This document shows positions 1 through 8,428 of a stretch of DNA of 40,905 nt, piece after piece (the first letter of the stretch is position 1; the number at the start of each line of letters is the position of its first letter). The position numbers and the translations under genes were made by a program. The notes below the pieces were generated by a model. That model was given only the letters and a program-made list of their open reading frames with translations, was not told where the DNA came from and made no database searches. This stretch comes from an uncultured beta proteobacterium (GTDB lineage: Bacteria > Pseudomonadota > Gammaproteobacteria > Burkholderiales > Burkholderiaceae_C), in NCBI GenBank assembly GCA_903832285.1, contig CAILAY010000080.1, positions 1-40,905 of the forward strand, read 5' to 3'.

Positions 1-71
1 CAAAGCCATCAAGACAAAAGACCAAACTCACGACCGCCAATAAACCGATAATTTACCCGTCCTGCCTGGAG

Positions 72-114
72 GAATTTGACCGGCCATAAGTGGGGGAATT
101 TGAAGTGGCCATCG
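72..114. repeat. Tandem imperfect repeat at a recombination joint (IS end-like)
   Basis: Two imperfect direct copies of GGAATTTGA-N2/3-GGCCAT lie at about 72-87 and 95-111, just before the point where homology to a DUF898 protein begins. I see the repeat directly. The motif resembles the short subterminal repeats of IS21-family ends, but that is inference from memory and no transposase is visible in the window. Confidence 0.4.
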
Positions 115-413
115 GGGACCGGTTTCAAAATCTGGTGTGGAACGGCACCCGTAGCGAGCATGTAAAGTTTGCGAGTGCCCTTCGCGCGCGTGACATGGCG
201 GGTTTAACTCTCAAGAACTGGATTTTGATGATGTTGACGCTTGGTATGTATTGGCCATTTGCCACCGTTGCCATGACCCGTATGCGCCTTCTGGCGGTTC
301 AGCTTGAGTCCAGCGTAAATCCTGCGGCGCTGGTGATCGACGCCAGTGCAGTCGAAGGTCAGGCTGTTGGGGAAGCTGCAGGCGATTTCTTCGGCTTTGA
401 CATCGGCCTGTAG
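90..413 (+). pseudogene. 5'-truncated DUF898 (YjgN-family) membrane protein, C-terminal fragment
   Basis: The frame opens at GTG 90, but only residues from about 11 on look like a protein family: the segment with FQNLVW, a central hydrophobic stretch (about residues 39-60, NWILMMLTLGMYWPFATVA) and the C-terminal FFGFDIGL match the end of DUF898/YjgN inner-membrane proteins, which are normally 300-400 residues. The N-terminal membrane domain is missing and the first ten codons come from repeat DNA that looks like an insertion-sequence end. The next gene starts five bases after the stop, as DUF898 and M48 peptidase genes often do, so the pair was probably an operon before the truncation. I infer a broken gene. 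It might still be translated from the GTG, but a fragment with one membrane segment is unlikely to work. Confidence 0.6.
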
Positions 414-418
414 CATGT

Positions 419-1492
419 ATGCAGACCACCAATCCGACTCTTCTGGCCGCTTACTTCGACGGGAAAAGTGCTCAGGCGCGGCCTGTAGAGTTGCACATTG
501 AGAGGGAACGTTTGCATGTTCGCACCGCGGGCACTGCTTTTGATGTTCCGGTCTCGCAAGTGCTTTGGCCCGAGCGCACCCGTCATGGTATGCGAATCGC
601 CCAGTTGCCAACCGGTGGAATTATTCAATGTGCCGACGGCCCGGCATGGGATGCCTGGTGCAAATCCAACGGTTTGCAAGAGTCATTCATTGTTGTGTTG
701 CAGCAAAGCTGGCGGTGGGTGACAGGATCTCTCCTTGCCCTCACAGTGTTGCTGGGTGCAACGTACCAGTGGGGTCTTCCCGTGATAGCGCAAGGCATTG
801 TGGCCATCACACCATACTCCTTCGATGAGCGCATTGGGCAGGCCACCCTGACGGCCATTGATGATCGGTTGATGGAACCCAGCTCATTGTCTATGGCGCA
901 GCAATCAAGTATCCGCGATGCCTTCGCCCACGCCCTACGATTTCAAGCAGCTGACAACGTGCCGCGCTGGAACCTGAAGTTTCGCAAGAGCAAGCTTGGC
1001 CCCAATGCGTTGGCCCTGCCTGGCGGAACCATACTGATGACGGACGAAATGGTTCAATTGGTAGATGGGGATACCGATGTGCTGACCGCCGTGCTGGCCC
1101 ATGAACTTGGGCATCTAAAACATCGGCATTCATTGCGCATGCTGGTGCAAGTCTCGGGCCTTAGTGCAGTCACCAGTCTGTTTCTTGGTGACTTCAGCAC
1201 CGTGCTTGCCGCAATACCCGCGTTAATGGGCCAAGCGCAATACTCGCGGGAGGCTGAGCGGGAGGCGGATGACACCGCAATGCAAGTGCTCACAGCCGCC
1301 GGCTTAAATCCACGAGTGATGGTCACCATGTTCGAAAAACTGGAGGCTCAGCGGCAAAGTGAGTCAAAGGGGCCGTCTAGCGGGCATTCCAATGATGGGG
1401 CAAACGTCATAGTTAATCTTTTGGGTTTGGCGTTTGCGTCGCACCCGGCGGACTCTGAGCGGATCGCCTTCTTTGGGAAAAACTCGCGGTAG
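419..1492 (+). CDS. M48-family zinc metalloprotease, membrane anchored
   Basis: A 357-residue protein with an N-terminal domain of about 90 residues (the DUF7092-type domain seen in such proteases), one hydrophobic membrane segment near residues 98-118 and a C-terminal M48 peptidase domain. The zinc motif HELGH sits at residues 228-232, and a downstream REAEREADD segment supplies the third, glutamate ligand. Members are periplasm-facing quality-control proteases related to HtpX/BepA/Oma1. A second hydrophobic stretch (about 240-270) may also touch the membrane. The ATG lies five bases after the stop of the truncated DUF898 gene. Family assignment is firm; the substrate is unknown. Confidence 0.85.
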   Translation: MQTTNPTLLAAYFDGKSAQARPVELHIERERLHVRTAGTAFDVPVSQVLWPERTRHGMRIAQLPTGGIIQCADGPAWDAWCKSNGLQESFIVVLQQSWRWVTGSLLALTVLLGATYQWGLPVIAQGIVAITPYSFDERIGQATLTAIDDRLMEPSSLSMAQQSSIRDAFAHALRFQAADNVPRWNLKFRKSKLGPNALALPGGTILMTDEMVQLVDGDTDVLTAVLAHELGHLKHRHSLRMLVQVSGLSAVTSLFLGDFSTVLAAIPALMGQAQYSREAEREADDTAMQVLTAAGLNPRVMVTMFEKLEAQRQSESKGPSSGHSNDGANVIVNLLGLAFASHPADSERIAFFGKNSR

Positions 1493-1992
1493 GGCAACTC
1501 GGTGGCAGTAACGTCTTGGCTCTGGAAGCGTGTGGCGATGAAACGTTTGACGCCGTGGTGTGACGGGAACAACCTGCGCTGCATCATTGGGTTGGCCTAC
1601 CTCAAGAACCAAAACCGAGCGCCACAGATCCGGGGCAATCGACTTTTGTCAATTGAGCCGCCGATATAAATAGTCGTGAAAGTAATGAGAAACCTTCTTG
1701 ACAACTGACTTTTAACGTCAAACACTCCGCCTAGTTCTTAAAGTTGGAACTGGAGCCAGTCGGTAGAAGCGCTTCTCGCGGAGGAAGCCTATCGGTTCTT
1801 TAGGAAGGTAGCGATGAATGCACTTCTTGGCGGTTTGGTTGCCACTCTTTCCGTCCTTCGCTCGGGTAGTCAGCACGTTTCGACATGGTCTTTAGCCGTT
1901 GAACGAATTGTCCAGAACCACGCGCTGAAATGGCCCACAGCCGTGACATCACCGCGACCTGCAGACCGGGCCCAATCACTTCAGGAGACACC
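1493..1992. other. Intergenic region, about 500 bases
   Basis: No convincing long gene. A TTGACA at 1698-1703 could be a -35 box, but the -10 at the right spacing is poor. A 63-codon frame starts at ATG 1814 behind AGGAAGG (about 1802-1808) and overlaps the start of the next gene at 2005. Its product resembles nothing I know and I do not call it a gene. The region is less GC-rich than its flanks. Confidence 0.4.
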
Positions 1993-2832
1993 ATGGCAAA
2001 AATGACCTCAGCACCCCGGTCCAAAACCAAGACGGCAAGCCCGCCAGCAACGCAGGCGGATGCACCGGTGAAGATCTGCTTCGAGCGCATCATCCCCGAC
2101 GAGATGGACCATGAGCACGATATCCGCCGCAATGTGCGGCAGATGATCACGGAATCGCGTGGCGGCACCAAGAGCCTCAGCGCCGATGACATGGGGGCAA
2201 TTGCCCGCATGGCCGTGGTCAACACCAAGAAGTGGCCTGCCGGCACCACGCTGCGCTGCCGATTTCTGGACGGTAGCCCCAAGATGCGAAGCAAGGTCAA
2301 GGCCGTGGCGCTGGAGTGGCAGGCGCTTGCCAACATCAAGCTCAAGTTCGTCACCAGCGGCGCGGCCGAAATCCGCATCTCGTTTTTCGCCGACGCCGGT
2401 TCCTGGTCGGCCGTGGGCCGCGACTGCCTCAACACCAGTTACTTCCCACTTCATCAACCCACCATGAACTATGGCTGGCTGCGCGACAACACCAACGACC
2501 AGGAGTACCACCGCGTGGTCACTCATGAGTTTGGCCATGCGCTAGGCTGTATCCACGAGCACCAGCAACCCAAGTTCGACCGCAAGTGGGACGTGCCCAA
2601 GGTGATGAAGTACTTCTCCGGTCCACCGAACTACTGGGACGCCGCCTCGATCAAGAGCAACGTGCTCGAGAAGTACTCGCCCCGGGGAATTTCGGCCACC
2701 AAGTTCGACCCCAAGTCCATCATGCTTTACGCCTTTGACGGTGCGCTGTTCGCCGACGGAAAGGGTCCGACCAACGAGAATACCAACGTGTCGAACCTGG
2801 ACGTCACGATGATCAAGAAGATGTACCCCTGA
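1993..2832 (+). CDS. Astacin-like metzincin metalloprotease
   Basis: A 279-residue protein containing the full metzincin zinc signature HEFGHALGCIHEH (HExxHxxGxxH) and, about 75 residues later, a Met-turn SIMLYAF. This places it with astacin/M12-like peptidases and their bacterial relatives. The start is ATG 1993 behind AGGAGA; an upstream in-frame extension to 1930 lacks a ribosome site. No signal peptide is visible: the N-terminus is basic and Ala/Pro/Thr-rich. The protein is either cytoplasmic or exported by a route without a cleavable signal. It stands alone, with spacers on both sides. Domain confidence is high; the target is unknown. Confidence 0.8.
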   Translation: MAKMTSAPRSKTKTASPPATQADAPVKICFERIIPDEMDHEHDIRRNVRQMITESRGGTKSLSADDMGAIARMAVVNTKKWPAGTTLRCRFLDGSPKMRSKVKAVALEWQALANIKLKFVTSGAAEIRISFFADAGSWSAVGRDCLNTSYFPLHQPTMNYGWLRDNTNDQEYHRVVTHEFGHALGCIHEHQQPKFDRKWDVPKVMKYFSGPPNYWDAASIKSNVLEKYSPRGISATKFDPKSIMLYAFDGALFADGKGPTNENTNVSNLDVTMIKKMYP

Positions 2833-2907
2833 GACCTGGCCCATCCAGCCCACCACACAAGCAGTGGTACGCACATCGAATTCCTGGTCGAGACATTTCC
2901 CTTCATC

Positions 2908-3240
2908 TCCGGTGTGCTGCTCGCCGCCACCTGCGAGCGGCTGGTTGGCCTGCGCCAGCGTTGAGCCAGCGGTGTAGCACGTTGGCGTTCATTGCATGGC
3001 ACCGGCCAATGCTGCAATCGATACACCAGGTCGTTGACACACCGCCAGCAACTGGGCTTTGAACTCAGGCGTGTAGGTTCGGTGTGTGCGTCGGGCTGAA
3101 TGCCCCGAAGGTTGGGATTCTTTGAGCAGGGTGTCCACGATCTTTTGCGTGTACACGATGTTGCGAGATCGCTCGCCTACGCTCAAGATGGGTTTGCTGG
3201 GCGCTTGGGTAGAAGGGCCTGATTGCGTCGGTTGACACAC
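2908..3240 (-). pseudogene. IS66-family tnpA remnant, frameshifted
   Basis: Reading leftward, the frame from 3240 carries the typical IS66 OrfA segment RTHRTYTPEFKAQLLAVCQ...GVSIAALA and then stops at 2989. In another frame, directly adjacent, the expected continuation MNANVLHRWL appears (to about 2908). Both halves belong to the same transposase helix-turn-helix protein, so a small indel near 2995 broke the gene. No tnpB or tnpC remains nearby. This is a decayed insertion-sequence footprint between the metzincin and the DUF4936 gene. Confidence 0.7.
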
Positions 3241-3251
3241 AAGGAACGATC

Positions 3252-3539
3252 ATGGATCGCTATGTTTACTATCGGGTACCCGTAAGCCAGGCCGGTGTGC
3301 TCAGGCAACGCGTGCTTCACATGCACGAACTCATGCAGCGCCAGACCGGAGTTCAATGCCAACTCATGCGGCGCGTGCAGCGCAGCGACGAGACGCACAC
3401 CTGGATGGAGGTGTACAAGGACCTGCCCGCGGGTTTTGACGCTGTGTTGCAGCGCTTTGAGCTTGAGGCAGGGCTTGCCGAGTTGATCGTCGGCGCGCGC
3501 CACGTGGACGATTTCATCGATGGCTACGGGCCGGATTGA
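3252..3539 (+). CDS. DUF4936 family protein
   Basis: A 95-residue protein beginning MDRYVYYRV and containing TWMEVYKD, matching DUF4936 proteins of Burkholderiales. The function is unknown. The short alpha/beta pattern suggests a ferredoxin-like fold similar to dimeric monooxygenase-like domains (inference). The start is supported by AAGGA six bases upstream of ATG. It sits just beyond the IS66 remnant and has no obvious operon partner. Confidence 0.75.
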   Translation: MDRYVYYRVPVSQAGVLRQRVLHMHELMQRQTGVQCQLMRRVQRSDETHTWMEVYKDLPAGFDAVLQRFELEAGLAELIVGARHVDDFIDGYGPD

Positions 3540-3620
3540 TGCGGGACGCCAGATAGATTTCCGGGTTTACCCGTATCCTCAAATGGTGAAATCGAACGCA
3601 TCCCGAACCGAAGAATTGAC

Positions 3621-3634
3621 GGATTGATCAATCC
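3621..3634. promoter_or_regulatory. Palindromic candidate activator site (UAS)
   Basis: GGATTGATCAATCC is a perfect 14-base palindrome. Its TTGATCAA core resembles the inverted-repeat sites bound by XylR/DmpR-type activators. It lies about 145 bases upstream of the candidate sigma-54 promoter, a usual distance for an enhancer-like site, and a DmpR-like activator is encoded at 12508-14250. The palindrome is seen; its role is inferred. Confidence 0.4.
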
Positions 3635-3779
3635 GGCTTGGTCGGTTCGCCGATCAGCTCGCGCCTGCAGTGGGGCCGCTTGCAACTTTACGCTGCCCGC
3701 CTATGGCCTCGGTTCCCCAGCGGGCGCTGCGCTCCCCGACTTGCAGGCACGTCACCGGCGGCAGCACGCGCCAACGCGA

Positions 3780-3795
3780 TGGCACGCGCCATGCG
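3780..3795 (+). promoter_or_regulatory. Candidate sigma-54 (-24/-12) promoter
   Basis: TGGCAC-GCGCC-ATGCG matches the -24 element TGGCAC exactly and keeps the conserved GC of the -12 element at correct spacing, but the -12 is ATGCG rather than TTGCA/T. It is the best such match in the spacer and lies about 80 bases before the first gene of the operon. Confidence 0.4.
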
Positions 3796-3875
3796 TTGCA
3801 GCTTGTTGACCGACCGACGCGCACAGGGTGCCTGGGTCGCATGCATGACATCGACCAACCAGCACAGGAGACCCC

Positions 3876-5711
3876 ATGAAATTCCCAGTCCCGCACGACG
3901 TCAAGGCCAAGACCATTCCCGGCACCGAAGGCTGGGAGCGCATGTACCCGTACCAGTACCAGTTCGTCACCGACGACCCGGTGCGCAACCAGTACGAGAA
4001 GGAAACATTCTGGTTCTACGACGCACTGCACTACCCCGAGCCTCTGTACCCGTTCGACACGATCTGGGACGAGGCCTGGTACCTGGCGCTGTCGCAGTTC
4101 AACAACCGCATCTTCATGGTGCCGCCGGTGCGCGGCGTGGACCACCGCATCATCAACGGTTACGTATATATCTCGCCGGTGCCGGTGAAGGACCCGGCCG
4201 AAATCGGCGCGCGCGTTCCGCACTTCATGGAGCGCGCCGGCCACTACTACAAGAACTGGGACGCGCTGGAGGCCAAGTGGAAGGTGAAGATGGAAGCCAC
4301 GATTCGCGAACTCGAGGCGCTGCAGATCCCCAAGCTGGCCGACATGGAGGACATTTCGGTGGTGATGGACGCCCTGGGCGAGTCCAAGGGCTACCACCTG
4401 CTGAAGAACTACGACGACCTGATCAACCTGGGGATCAAGTGCTGGCAGTATCACTTCGAGTTCCTGAACCTGGGCTACGCGGCCTACGTGTTCTTTCTGG
4501 ACTTCGTGCAAAAGCAGTTCCCCAGCATTCCGGCGCAGCGCGTGACGCAGATGATCTCGGGTATCGACGTCATCATGTACCGCCCCGACGAGGAGCTCAA
4601 GGGCCTGGCCAGAAAGGCGATCGAGCTGGGCGTGGACGCTCTCGTGACGTCCAGCCCCGAATGGACCGTGGTCGAGGCCGCGCTCAAGGCCGACGCCAAG
4701 GGAGTGCAATGGCTGACCTCGCTGAACCTGTCGCGCGAGCCCTGGTTCAACGTCTCCACCGGCACCGGCTGGTTCCACCACGACCGCTCCTGGAACGACC
4801 AGATGAACGTGCCGCTGTCGGGCATCAACACCTACATCGGAAAGCTCAAGCAGGGAGTCAACATTGAGCGCCCCACGGCCAAGGTCTGCGCCGAGCGCGA
4901 CCGCATCACGGCCGAGTACCGCGACCTGATCGAGAACGAGGCCGACCGGCTGCAGTTCGACGAGCTGCTGGGCTGCGCCAAGACCGTTTTCCCGTACGTG
5001 GAGAACCATTTGTTCTACGTCGAGCACTGGTTCCACTCGGTGTTCTGGAACAAGATGCGCGAGGTCGGCGCAGTGATGCAGGAGCATGGCGTCATCAAGG
5101 AAGTGGAGGACGTGTGGCTGCTGCGCCGCGACGAGATCAAGAGCGCGCTGTGGGACATCGTCACGGCCTGGGCCACGGGCGTGACGCCGCGCGGCACCAA
5201 GACCTGGCCCGCGGAAATCGAATGGCGCAAGGGTGTGATGGGCAAGTTCAAGGAATGGAGCGCGCCGCCGGCCATAGGCGTGGCGCCCGAGGTGATACAG
5301 GAGCCCTTCACCATCGTGCTCTGGGGCGTCACGAACAAGTCGCTGGCCGACTGGGCCAGCGTGCAGGAGGTCAAGGACCCCGAGACCATCACCGAGCTCA
5401 AGGGCTTTGCCGGCAGTCCCGGTATCGCGCAGGGCCTGGCGCGCGTGTGCAAGACCGTCGCCGAGGTCGGTCAGTTGCAGGAGGGCGAGATCCTGGTCGC
5501 TCCAACGACCTCGCCGTCCTGGGCGCCTGCCTTCGCCAAGATCAGGGCCTGTGTCACTGACGTGGGCGGCGTCATGAGCCATGCGGCCATCGTGTGCCGC
5601 GAGTACGGAATGCCCGCGGTCGTGGGGACCGGGCATTCGACCAAGGTGATCCGCAGCGGGATGATGATCCGCGTGGACGGCTCCACCGGCTTGATCACGA
5701 TCCTGCGCTAG
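3876..5711 (+). CDS. ppsA: Phenylphosphate synthase subunit 1-like phosphotransferase (phosphohistidine subunit)
   Basis: A 611-residue protein resembling the catalytic subunit (protein 1) of phenylphosphate synthase from anaerobic phenol degraders, a relative of the central, phosphohistidine part of PEP synthase. The swivelling-domain signature GGVMSHAAIV...YGMPAVVGTG is at the C-terminus, with the phospho-acceptor histidine at residue 569. From memory, the active histidine of the Thauera aromatica protein has the same number; this should be checked. The large N-terminal part (1-470) would bind the phenolic substrate. In the known system this subunit passes the phosphoryl group from phosphohistidine to phenol. 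It is the first gene of the operon, with AGGAGA before ATG, and is followed after nine bases by the ATP-binding partner. The gene name denotes the phenylphosphate synthase subunit, not PEP synthase. The actual substrate could be another phenolic. Confidence 0.85.
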   Translation: MKFPVPHDVKAKTIPGTEGWERMYPYQYQFVTDDPVRNQYEKETFWFYDALHYPEPLYPFDTIWDEAWYLALSQFNNRIFMVPPVRGVDHRIINGYVYISPVPVKDPAEIGARVPHFMERAGHYYKNWDALEAKWKVKMEATIRELEALQIPKLADMEDISVVMDALGESKGYHLLKNYDDLINLGIKCWQYHFEFLNLGYAAYVFFLDFVQKQFPSIPAQRVTQMISGIDVIMYRPDEELKGLARKAIELGVDALVTSSPEWTVVEAALKADAKGVQWLTSLNLSREPWFNVSTGTGWFHHDRSWNDQMNVPLSGINTYIGKLKQGVNIERPTAKVCAERDRITAEYRDLIENEADRLQFDELLGCAKTVFPYVENHLFYVEHWFHSVFWNKMREVGAVMQEHGVIKEVEDVWLLRRDEIKSALWDIVTAWATGVTPRGTKTWPAEIEWRKGVMGKFKEWSAPPAIGVAPEVIQEPFTIVLWGVTNKSLADWASVQEVKDPETITELKGFAGSPGIAQGLARVCKTVAEVGQLQEGEILVAPTTSPSWAPAFAKIRACVTDVGGVMSHAAIVCREYGMPAVVGTGHSTKVIRSGMMIRVDGSTGLITILR

Positions 5712-5720
5712 AGCACAGCC

Positions 5721-6842
5721 ATGAACCTTGCGGCAGACCTCATGCCTTCCTCCACGGCAACACTTGCGGCGAGCCCGCTGGTGTGCTGGCTGGAGGACTG
5801 CCGAAAGGATTCGGTGGCGCTGGTGGGCGGTAAGTGCTCCTCGCTGGGCGAACTGATGCACGCTGGCGTGCGCGTGCCGCCGGGCTTTGCCCTCACGACC
5901 GAGGGCTTTCGCCAGTTCATGCACGATTCAGGCGTGAGCAGCGCTGTGCAGTCGCTGCTCACCGGCGTCGACAGCGAAAACCTGGACGCGCTGGAAGAGA
6001 TCAGCGCTCAGATCCGCGCGCTGATCGAGTCGCGCGCCTTCTCCATCGAGATCGAGGACCAGGTGGCAGAGTGCTACCGCAAGCTGTCGCTGCGCTGTTG
6101 CATGGCTGCAGCGCCCGTGGCCGTGCGCTCCAGCGCCACGGCCGAGGACCTGCCGGGCGCGAGCTTTGCAGGGCAGCAGGACACCTATCTGTGGGTGCGC
6201 GGCGTGGACGAGGTGTTGCACCACATGCGCCGCTGCATCTCCAGCCTGTACACGGCGCGCGCCATCGCCTACCGCGCGAACAAGGGGTTTTCCGACGAAC
6301 AACTGGCCATCAGCGTGGGCGTGCAGAAGATGGCCAAATCCTTCACCGCCGGCGTGATGTTCACGTTGCACCCGGGCAACGGCGACCGATCCGTGATCGT
6401 GATCGACTCCAACTTCGGTTTTGGCGAATCCGTGGTTTCGGGCGAGGTCACTCCGGATCATTTCGTCGTGAACAAGATCACGCTGGACATCATCGACCGC
6501 GTCATTTCGCAAAAGCTGATCTGCTACACCGTGGACACCAGGACGCAGGTTTCGCGCGTCATGGACACGCCGTTCGAGCGGCAGAACGTGCAGTCAATCA
6601 TCGACGACGAAATCACCGAGCTGGCCTGGATGGGAAAGCAGATCGAAAAACACTACAGCTGTCCCATGGACATCGAGTGGGCCATCGACAAGGACCTGCC
6701 CGCCGGCGGAAACATCTTCATCCTTCAGGCAAGGCCCGAAACGGTCTGGAGCAAGAAGCCGCAGAACCTGAACGCAAAGCCTGCGGGGTCCGCCATGGAT
6801 TACATCCTGAGCGGCATGCTCACGGGCCGGCGCGTGAGCTAG
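5721..6842 (+). CDS. ppsB: Phenylphosphate synthase subunit 2-like, ATP-binding (PEP synthase N-terminal domain)
   Basis: A 373-residue protein equal to the N-terminal nucleotide-binding part of PEP synthase/PPDK. Recognisable segments are VGGKCSSLGEL, VRSSATAEDLPGASFAGQQ, the FGFGE segment, and near the end MDIEWAID...IFILQARPET, the ATP-grasp metal-binding region. In phenylphosphate synthase this subunit uses ATP to phosphorylate the histidine of subunit 1, releasing AMP and phosphate. The start is ATG 5721; ATG 5742 is an alternative, and neither has a strong ribosome site, so translational coupling to the gene nine bases upstream is likely. The split into separate ATP and phosphohistidine subunits is diagnostic of phenylphosphate synthases against one-chain PEP synthases. 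Confidence 0.85.
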   Translation: MNLAADLMPSSTATLAASPLVCWLEDCRKDSVALVGGKCSSLGELMHAGVRVPPGFALTTEGFRQFMHDSGVSSAVQSLLTGVDSENLDALEEISAQIRALIESRAFSIEIEDQVAECYRKLSLRCCMAAAPVAVRSSATAEDLPGASFAGQQDTYLWVRGVDEVLHHMRRCISSLYTARAIAYRANKGFSDEQLAISVGVQKMAKSFTAGVMFTLHPGNGDRSVIVIDSNFGFGESVVSGEVTPDHFVVNKITLDIIDRVISQKLICYTVDTRTQVSRVMDTPFERQNVQSIIDDEITELAWMGKQIEKHYSCPMDIEWAIDKDLPAGGNIFILQARPETVWSKKPQNLNAKPAGSAMDYILSGMLTGRRVS

Positions 6843-6901
6843 GCCGGTCCGACCATTCGTCATTCACCCCGGCTTCCAACGATTTTTTAACAGGAGAAAC
6901 C

Positions 6902-8413
6902 ATGAACGCACCCAAGGACGCAGCCCCGATCGATGACCTGCGCAGCTACATCGCAGCGCTCGATGCCGCCGGGCAACTGCACCGCGTCAAGACCGAGGTT
7001 GACTGGAAGTTCGAGCTGTGCCACGTCTCCAAGGTGAACGAGGAACAGAAGGGCCCGGCCCTGCTGTACGAGAACGTCAAGGGCTACGACATACCGGTGT
7101 TCACCAGCGCGTTCACGACCTCGCAGCGGCTGGCGATCGCGCTGGAGCAGGACCCCTCGCTCTCCATGAGCCAGCTGTCCAAGAAGTGGATGGAGCTCAC
7201 GACCAAGAAGATGGTCAAGCCCGTCGTTGTGGACAATCCGCCGGTGCTGCAAAACATCCTCACGGGCGACGATGTGGACATAGAGAAATTCCCCTCTCCC
7301 TGGTTCTATCCCGACGACGGCGGTCGTTTCTTCGTGACCTCGGGCTTCCTCGTGACACAGGACCCCGACACCGGCTGGACCAACCTGGGAACCTACCGCG
7401 CGCAGGTGCTGGGCAAGGACATCCTGGGCTCGCAGATCATCAAGGGCAAGCACGGCGACATGCACATGAAGAAGTACCAGGAGCGCGGCGAACTCATGCC
7501 CGCAGCCTACGTGGTGGGATGCGACCCGGTGCTGTTCCTGGCCGCCTCGACCCTGGTGAGCGCGCAGACCGACGAGTACGACATCGCGGGCTCGCTGCGC
7601 GGTCGCCCCGTCCCGGTGTTCAAGTCAGAGTTGACGGGCCTGACGCTGCCGGCCAACGCCGAAATCATCGCCGAAGGCTTCATCGACCCGAACGAACTGA
7701 TGGAGGAAGGACCGTTTGGCGAGTACACGGGTTACTACTCGGGCAACAAGGGCAAGGACTACCCCAAACCCGTGCTGCGCATCAAGCGCATCCTGCACCG
7801 CAACAAGCCCGTCATGTGGTCCACGACCGTGGGTAAACCCATCAACGACATCCACATGATCCAGTCGCTGAACCGCACGGCCACGCTGTGGCACGACCTG
7901 GAGACCATGAAGGTTCCGGGCATACAGAGCGTGTACATCCCGCCCGAAGCCTGCGGTCGCTTCTGGGTCGTGGTCTCGGTCAAACAGATGTATCCGGGTC
8001 ACTCGAACCACGTCGGCAACGCCGTGATCGCCAGCACCACGGGGCACTACGGCGTCAAGGGCGTGATCACGGTGGACCACGACATCGAGGCCGACGACTG
8101 GGACCGCATCTGGTGGGCGCTGGCGACGCGCTTCGACCCCAAGCGCTCGGCGCAGATCATCGACCGCGGCCGCTCCACGCCGCTGGACCCGGGCCTGCCC
8201 ATAGACGCGCGCGACATCACCAGCCGCATCATCCTGGACGCCTGCACGCCATACGAATGGAAGGACAAGCCCAACGAGATCTTCATGGACCGCACGGTGC
8301 TGCAGAAGGTGTCGGACCGCTGGAACGAATACGGCTTCGGCGGACCCAGTCCTGTGGCCGGAATGATAGGCCGCCTGACGAGGCCCGAAGTCAAGGGCAA
8401 GGTCTCCAAGTAG
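6902..8413 (+). CDS. UbiD-family prenyl-FMN-dependent (de)carboxylase, phenylphosphate carboxylase-like
   Basis: A 503-residue UbiD-family protein. It carries the conserved EGPFGEYTGYY segment with the catalytic glutamate, a WTNLGTYR stretch near the metal and prenyl-FMN site, and a full-length C-terminal domain. UbiD enzymes use prenylated FMN made by UbiX, and a ubiX-like gene lies in the same operon. Beside a phenylphosphate synthase pair, the likely job is carboxylation of the phosphorylated phenolic to 4-hydroxybenzoate or a substituted relative. Known phenylphosphate carboxylase has two UbiD-like subunits plus small gamma and delta subunits; here there is only one UbiD protein. The start is ATG 6902 after AACAGGAGAAACC. 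It could instead work as a decarboxylase, since direction cannot be read from sequence. Confidence 0.8.
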   Translation: MNAPKDAAPIDDLRSYIAALDAAGQLHRVKTEVDWKFELCHVSKVNEEQKGPALLYENVKGYDIPVFTSAFTTSQRLAIALEQDPSLSMSQLSKKWMELTTKKMVKPVVVDNPPVLQNILTGDDVDIEKFPSPWFYPDDGGRFFVTSGFLVTQDPDTGWTNLGTYRAQVLGKDILGSQIIKGKHGDMHMKKYQERGELMPAAYVVGCDPVLFLAASTLVSAQTDEYDIAGSLRGRPVPVFKSELTGLTLPANAEIIAEGFIDPNELMEEGPFGEYTGYYSGNKGKDYPKPVLRIKRILHRNKPVMWSTTVGKPINDIHMIQSLNRTATLWHDLETMKVPGIQSVYIPPEACGRFWVVVSVKQMYPGHSNHVGNAVIASTTGHYGVKGVITVDHDIEADDWDRIWWALATRFDPKRSAQIIDRGRSTPLDPGLPIDARDITSRIILDACTPYEWKDKPNEIFMDRTVLQKVSDRWNEYGFGGPSPVAGMIGRLTRPEVKGKVSK

Positions 8414-8428
8414 TTCCCCTCCCAACCC

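Larger units (their letters stand above)
3540..3875 (+). other. Control region upstream of the phenylphosphate-synthase-like operon
   Basis: A 336-base spacer with no credible gene. It holds a perfect palindrome at 3621-3634 and a -24/-12-like element at 3780-3795, both listed separately. The leader from the predicted start to ATG 3876 is about 70 bases and ends in an AGGAGA ribosome site. Confidence 0.5.

Noticed and set aside
1814..2005. 63-codon frame with AGGAAGG ribosome site before the metzincin
   Set aside because: No recognisable protein features and it overlaps the metzincin start; kept only as a remark.
3654..5924. 756-codon open frame on the minus strand opposite ppsA
   Set aside because: It is the mirror of a GC-rich gene; its His/Arg/Val-rich composition has no domain, and the plus-strand protein has clear family motifs.
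3876..6842. Ordinary split PEP synthase
   Set aside because: The N-terminal half of subunit 1 does not resemble the PEP-binding barrel order, and the CBS, UbiD and UbiX neighbours point to phenylphosphate synthase.
5834..6900. N-terminal extension of the UbiD protein through ppsB in another frame
   Set aside because: Arg-rich shadow of ppsB; the real start is ATG 6902, with a good ribosome site and family N-terminus.
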